This document shows, piece after piece, positions 60,196 to 64,000 of a stretch of 64,000 bases of DNA. Under the pieces are notes generated by a model. The model was not told where the DNA came from, ran no database searches, and saw only the letters and a list, made by a program, of their open reading frames with translations. The first letter of the stretch is position 1. Each line of letters begins with the position of its first letter. This stretch comes from Armigeres subalbatus (taxonomy: Eukaryota; Arthropoda; Insecta; Diptera; Culicidae), in assembly GCF_024139115.2 (NCBI RefSeq), contig NC_085139.1, forward strand, positions 74,753,203 through 74,817,202, written 5' to 3'. A program made the translations under genes and the position numbers.

Positions 60196-61141
60196 TCGGA
60201 GTTTCATGACCAATAACGATGCTGGTCACGTGCTTATAGTTAATTTAGGATTAGGAGAGAAAAAATAAACACTCATTATTATAGGAGACCGAGGAATGCT
60301 CTGCATCTACGTGAGCGCTACGGGAAAGGAATCGTTGGTTAGTTGAGAAGGTAATTCATGTGAAACCCCTTGGCAAGCGATAAAATATTTATTGTAAACG
60401 AAGTTAGGTATTTTGAAAACAAGAAGACGAAAACTGTGTTTGAAATCAATCCAACGCAAGATCAATGTGCTTCGTTTAAAAATCTTCTACAACACGATCG
60501 ATTCCGCACTAAATAATGTTGTGCTCTTCGATGCAGACATTAGTTCTATCACTTCTCGTTCTCCCACACTAGCTGGCGTGATCAGCATCAACACGATCGA
60601 TTACTACCGAACTAGCTGCCGTCCCAAGACCAGAAGCACGACGATCTATTCCGCATTCATATTGTGCAAATAGTAAAAAAATATCACAAAATTTAAATTT
60701 GAACCATGGAAACACTGAAGACGTTTTATAGAAGAAAACTACATACGTATTTGTCGACTAAGAATGGAGTAAGTGTTAATAGAAGAATTTGTATAACCTA
60801 AAGTTTTGAAAACAGCTTTACGATTTTGTTCAGCGGCGCAGCCAAAATTTTTGATAATATAAAGTATAATTTGATTTTAAATTTGTTTCGAAATTCCGCG
60901 GAATTCCGTTAAATTTCGTTAGAAGCTAGTTTTTTCTAGCTAAATTTTTGTAATTTTACGAAACGAAACGAAATCAAGAAATCAAAATTCGCCATGCTCA
61001 AATTCCGCGAAATTCCGCGGAATTTCGTTTCGAACCACCTGAAACGAAATTTTTCGAAATACCGCATATGCTTAACTTTAGCATCCTATATGATCTTGTG
61101 TTAACTGGGCAGTTTTTTTTCTCGAGCTTTTCCCCTGATTT

Positions 61142-61560
61142 TCATTGATCAGGTTTCGTTGTGTTCAGCATTACATTTTTTGAGCTTCCCCCGTCTCCGG
61201 CACCTATAGCAGCTTCTTGTCCCATTTCTCGACCAATCACCTCCTTATTCCGTTTCAGCTTCAACTGCTCCAGTTTTTCTTCCATTTTGTCTCGCATTTC
61301 GTTGAGTGTTCACAGGTAGGGCTTTTTTTCTGGGATCTTCTTCTCTAAATGCGCCCTTTCGAACTCCCGTTTCATCTTCCGTTATTTCTTTTTTACTTGC
61401 TGGTACATCTCGAACAGGCCTTCTTGAAACTTTAACCATTTATGGTGCAAAAACCTCTTTTTCTCCAGTTTTCGCTTTTGCTTCGAGTTTCTTCAACTCC
61501 TTTTTGAAACTCGCTTGAAGAACCGGATTATTCCCATACACTTTTCCCGAACTAGCTTCT
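61142..61560 (-). pseudogene. Coiled-coil-like coding remnant, minus strand
   Basis: One minus-strand frame with three stops reads CMGIIRFFKRVSKRS, KLEKKRFLHHKWLKFQEGLF, RKMKREFERAHLEKKIPEKK, LNEMRDKMEEKLEQLKLKRN and GREMGQEAAIGAGDGGSSKN. It is rich in Lys/Glu heptad-like spacing. It could be part of a gag-like protein of an LTR element or a host coiled-coil gene; I cannot decide. Confidence 0.3.
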
Positions 61561-62369
61561 TAACAATTATGCACACTTTTATTTATTTGGAGAGCTCAAT
61601 CCTCATTTCTTACGAATACTAACGAACATTGCTACCATTTCATCTAGCAAACCTTGTTTATTGCGGAACGGATGCACCATCGTTCTCCCCGGGCACACGC
61701 AACTCAAGGTATCTCGATGCCGGAAGGAGTGACGTCAATACCAAAAAATTTGGAAATTTGATGCAATAGGGACTCCTAAACATCTACCAGCTCATGCTCG
61801 ACCCTGTCAAGATACTTTGGTTTATGCGTTGTTCAATCGTCTCCAGGAATATTTCGGCTGTCATTAAACATTCAGCATTCCTAGTTCGGAAGTGGCAACC
61901 CGCTCACAGAACTTATTGCCTTCTTCGTACAACAAAGTTGTACCGAAAAGCTACATGATCACTCCAAAAACAAACAGAGGTAATGTCTGTATGTGTACCT
62001 GCAATATTTTGTCGACACACTTGTTGTAGCTTTGCAGTTAATTATATAAATATTTTTATTTATATATAAAATTTTCCATCCACTTCTGGTTGGAGAACAG
62101 GTAGATTCGCTACTGGGTGGACAAACCATGCTTTTTTTTATGATTGTACGCTTTTTGTCATAAAATGCCGATTAAATGTGTGCTTTGCTCTTTAGTTTTT
62201 CCATCGACGCGAAACAGAATGGTTGCTCTGGCAAACATTAAAGAGAAAGGAAAAGTAATTCAAGAACTTTTATTTTTCATCGAAGAACGCAATAAGATGA
62301 TTTCATAGAAAACAAATCTCTGCTGCATGTGGGAACTCATGAAAAATTGCATAGTGTCTCTCAGAATAC
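61561..62369. other. No gene seen
   Basis: 61600-61960 is GC-richer with short minus-strand coding-like pieces (SLLHQISKFFGIDVTPSGIE) in broken frames, perhaps a continuation of the remnant at 61142-61560. The rest is AT-rich. Confidence 0.3.
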
Positions 62370-62378
62370 ATTTACAGT

Positions 62379-63163
62379 GGGTAAGGGTCATTTGGCCGAA
62401 ACCCATGCGGCTGAAAGCCATTTGGCCGATAGCCAAACAAACCATTAGGTCGAAACTCCTATCTGGCAGAATAGGTTATCTGGTCGAATGCGTTATTTGG
62501 CTGAATAGGATTGGGTCGAACAAGTCGTTTGGACGAACAGGTCATTAGATCAAATAGGTCATTTGACCGAATAGGTTATTTGGCCAAATAGGTCATTTGA
62601 CTTCTCATTTCTCACTTCTCACAAAATAGAAACAGAAAGTTAGAAATGATGAGTGAGGCGATAGGCGTTTCTTTTCTTACTTCGTTCTTCCCACTTTTCA
62701 CAGTGAGAAGTGAGAAATGATTAGTAAGAAGTGTGAAGTGAAACGTCTTACTTCTCACTTCTCACTAGATATTTCTAGCTTTACACTAATCAATTCTTAC
62801 TTCTCACTGTGAAAAGTGAGTAATGCGAAATAAGAAGTGAGAAGTGAGACGTTCCACTTCTCACTTCGCTCTTCTCACTTTTTACCGTGATAAGTGAGAA
62901 ATTATTAGTAATTACTTTTCACTTATCACTTCTCACTGTAAAAAGTGGGCAGAGCGAAGTAAGCAGAGAGACGTCTCTCTTCGCAAATGGCATATTCGGC
63001 CGATCGACCTTTTCTGCCAAATGACTTGTTCGGCGAAATTACCTGTTCGGCCTAATTACCTATTCGGTCTAATAGTCTGTTCGGTCAAATGGTGTATTCG
63101 GCCATAAAAGTTTCAGCCTAGTGGCCTTCGGCCTGGTAACATTCGGCCAAACGACCCTTCCCC
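62379..63163. mobile_element. Foldback element with 9-bp TSD (Mutator-like)
   Basis: Left end GGGTAAGGGTCATTTGGCCGA. The right end is the complement of GGGGAAGGGTCGTTTGGCCG. ATTTACAGT is duplicated exactly at 62370-62378 and 63164-63172. The arms are 17-bp GGTCATTTGGCCGAATA-type tandem repeats in opposite orientations. The middle (62590-62985) is GAAGTGAGAA/TTCTCACTTC microsatellite in both orientations. A 9-bp TSD fits Mutator-like elements. No coding capacity. Confidence 0.88.
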
Positions 63164-63440
63164 ATTTACAGTTTTGTCGCAAAAAAAACGGTAACTGTAA
63201 CAAAAACAGTTTTGTCGCAAAATGTATCATCGATAAGGATCCAATTTCAATTTTTTTCTTCAATTTTTCATGAGAGGGTCTGGTCTCCTTGTAACATTGA
63301 CCAACAAATATTGGAAGGAAAAAAAGGGCTACAAATAAGCTTTTCAGCAATAAAAATAGCGTATTCAACTTATATTGTTTGTTGGGGTCTATTAGTTATT
63401 TCATACACTCTAACTTCCATATACTCAGAGGCTCAGTGAA

Positions 63441-63566
63441 ATTGTATTGCTTTCTTTTTTTCCCAATGAAATTTTACTCAATTTCCGTCAAAAGCGAAAC
63501 TACTCATAGTTTTTAACTTTAGACGGAAATTGAGTAAAATTTCCTTGGGAAAACAAGACACGGCAA
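63441..63566. mobile_element. Small foldback (MITE-like)
   Basis: TCCCAATGAAATTTTACTCA, then ATTTCCGTC, and the complement GACGGAAATTGAGTAAAATT, then TCCTTGGGA, are separated by about 30 bp. Weaker pairing continues to ATTGTATTGC and GGCAATATAAT. No clear TSD. Confidence 0.7.
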
Positions 63567-64000
63567 TATAATACAATTAATTAAAATTTAAATATAATGA
63601 GAACTAAACTTTTTGACGCATTTTCCATTCTCTATCTGCATGCAAAAGCCTTGTAGATTACTGCCGAAAGCGTTCGGACATTCTGACGATAACTGTCCAG
63701 CACTCCGACCCTGTCAAACTTTTTACAACATGAACCCACAAATATTTTTTTTTCCGGAAAAGAATAACCAAATACAAACTTTTCCGATTACATACATCAA
63801 CCTTATTTGGCGACGGTGGTGTACGTGTGGGTGTGCAGACCAGTTTGTTACTACCGGAAAATGCCGGAAACATCCATTGGACGTACGTTCGAAGGACGAC
63901 TCGAGTGAGAGCATTAACACACTTTTGGGGGATTGTTGTTAAATTTTCAATGAAGGAAATAAACATCAACAACAACGCGTGCGGGGGATCGGTGAAAATA
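63567..64000. other. No gene recognised at the right edge
   Basis: Contains TTATTTGGCGACGGTGGTG at 63807-63825, reminiscent of the leader just after an LTR, but no LTR boundary can be shown. The frame at 63613-63942 has no recognised domain. Confidence 0.3.

Larger units (their letters stand above)
57174..61074. mobile_element. hAT-type element, 3.9 kb including nested insertions
   Basis: Starts TAAGGGTATGCGATA and ends TACCGCATATGCTTA (imperfect inverted repeat). ACTTTAGC is duplicated exactly at 57166-57173 and 61075-61082. Subterminal regions at both ends are full of ACGAAACGAAACGAAA and TTTCGAAA motifs, typical of transposase-binding subterminal repeats. The frame at 60413-60673 (86 codons) shows no hAT dimerisation motif, so it is non-autonomous or decayed. 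Contains the TTAA element 57976-59618 and a small MITE. Confidence 0.88.
57081..61109. mobile_element. MITE of the CCCAGT family, split by a hAT element
   Basis: The left part, 57081-57173, begins CCCAGTCAACACTGATGC and carries ACATAAGATGCTGAAGG. The right part, 61083-61109, ends TGTGTTAACTGGG. Joined, they give a MITE of about 120 bp like 11348-11475. Confidence 0.8.

Noticed and set aside
63807..63825. Leader of a second LTR retrotransposon (TTTGGCGACGG)
   Set aside because: No LTR end or repeat partner can be identified before the window ends.

Overview
The window is non-coding, transposon-dense insect DNA, almost certainly from an Aedes mosquito. Evidence: a SINE at 51694-51987 whose tRNA-like head, body and AAG-rich tail match the Feilai SINE of Aedes as I remember it; Jockey-, R1- and RTE-type LINE remnants of the kinds common in mosquitoes; many small inverted-repeat elements with intact target-site duplications (TSDs); and 55-57-bp GT-AG introns in one decayed gene. 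No intact host gene is visible. Only two short stretches (50588-50839 on the minus strand and 4996-5244) look like possible unrecognised exons.

Layout. 1-2152 is the edge of a CCAAACCAAT satellite. 2554-4633 is a complete, very young, non-autonomous LTR retrotransposon with two identical 176-bp LTRs, a GGAAC TSD, a primer-binding site, a polypurine tract and an internal 51-bp tandem array. 4996-8157 holds coding-like debris and a 1.4-kb hAT element. 9818-13318 holds two LINE pseudogenes. 14300-18719 holds dispersed repeats, an inverted pair of 24-bp minisatellites and an inverted-repeat element. 19188-27000 holds a SINE, a 58-bp palindrome, minisatellites and two MITEs. 27600-32806 is a decayed R1-clade element (ORF1 zinc knuckles and the start of the ORF2 endonuclease) broken by a foldback element, then a SINE and an RTE-like fragment. 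35840-38600 is a minus-strand Jockey-type reverse transcriptase fragment running into duplicated 24-bp minisatellite.

38618-42290 is an old second copy of the LTR element. Its LTR carries three nested insertions (hAT, TA-inserting, hAT) and its interior holds a separately homogenised 51-bp array. It runs directly into a 5.5-kb, nearly C-free TTTGGATTGG satellite (42291-47797), which lies in the opposite orientation to the array at position 1. An RTE-like LINE fragment follows, then about 2.7 kb of mostly featureless DNA and the Feilai-type SINE.

52367-55825 holds a decayed, spliced, transposase-like gene flanked by inverted arms and hit by three smaller elements. 57081-61109 is a three-level nest: a MITE split by a 3.9-kb hAT element, itself split by a 1.6-kb TTAA-inserting foldback element. 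62379-63163 is a foldback element with a 9-bp TSD and minisatellite arms.

The sequence shows the repeats, TSDs, stops and frameshifts directly. Family names rest on remembered family hallmarks, and relative ages are inferred from nesting and divergence. Boundaries given without a TSD are good to about 10-50 bp.
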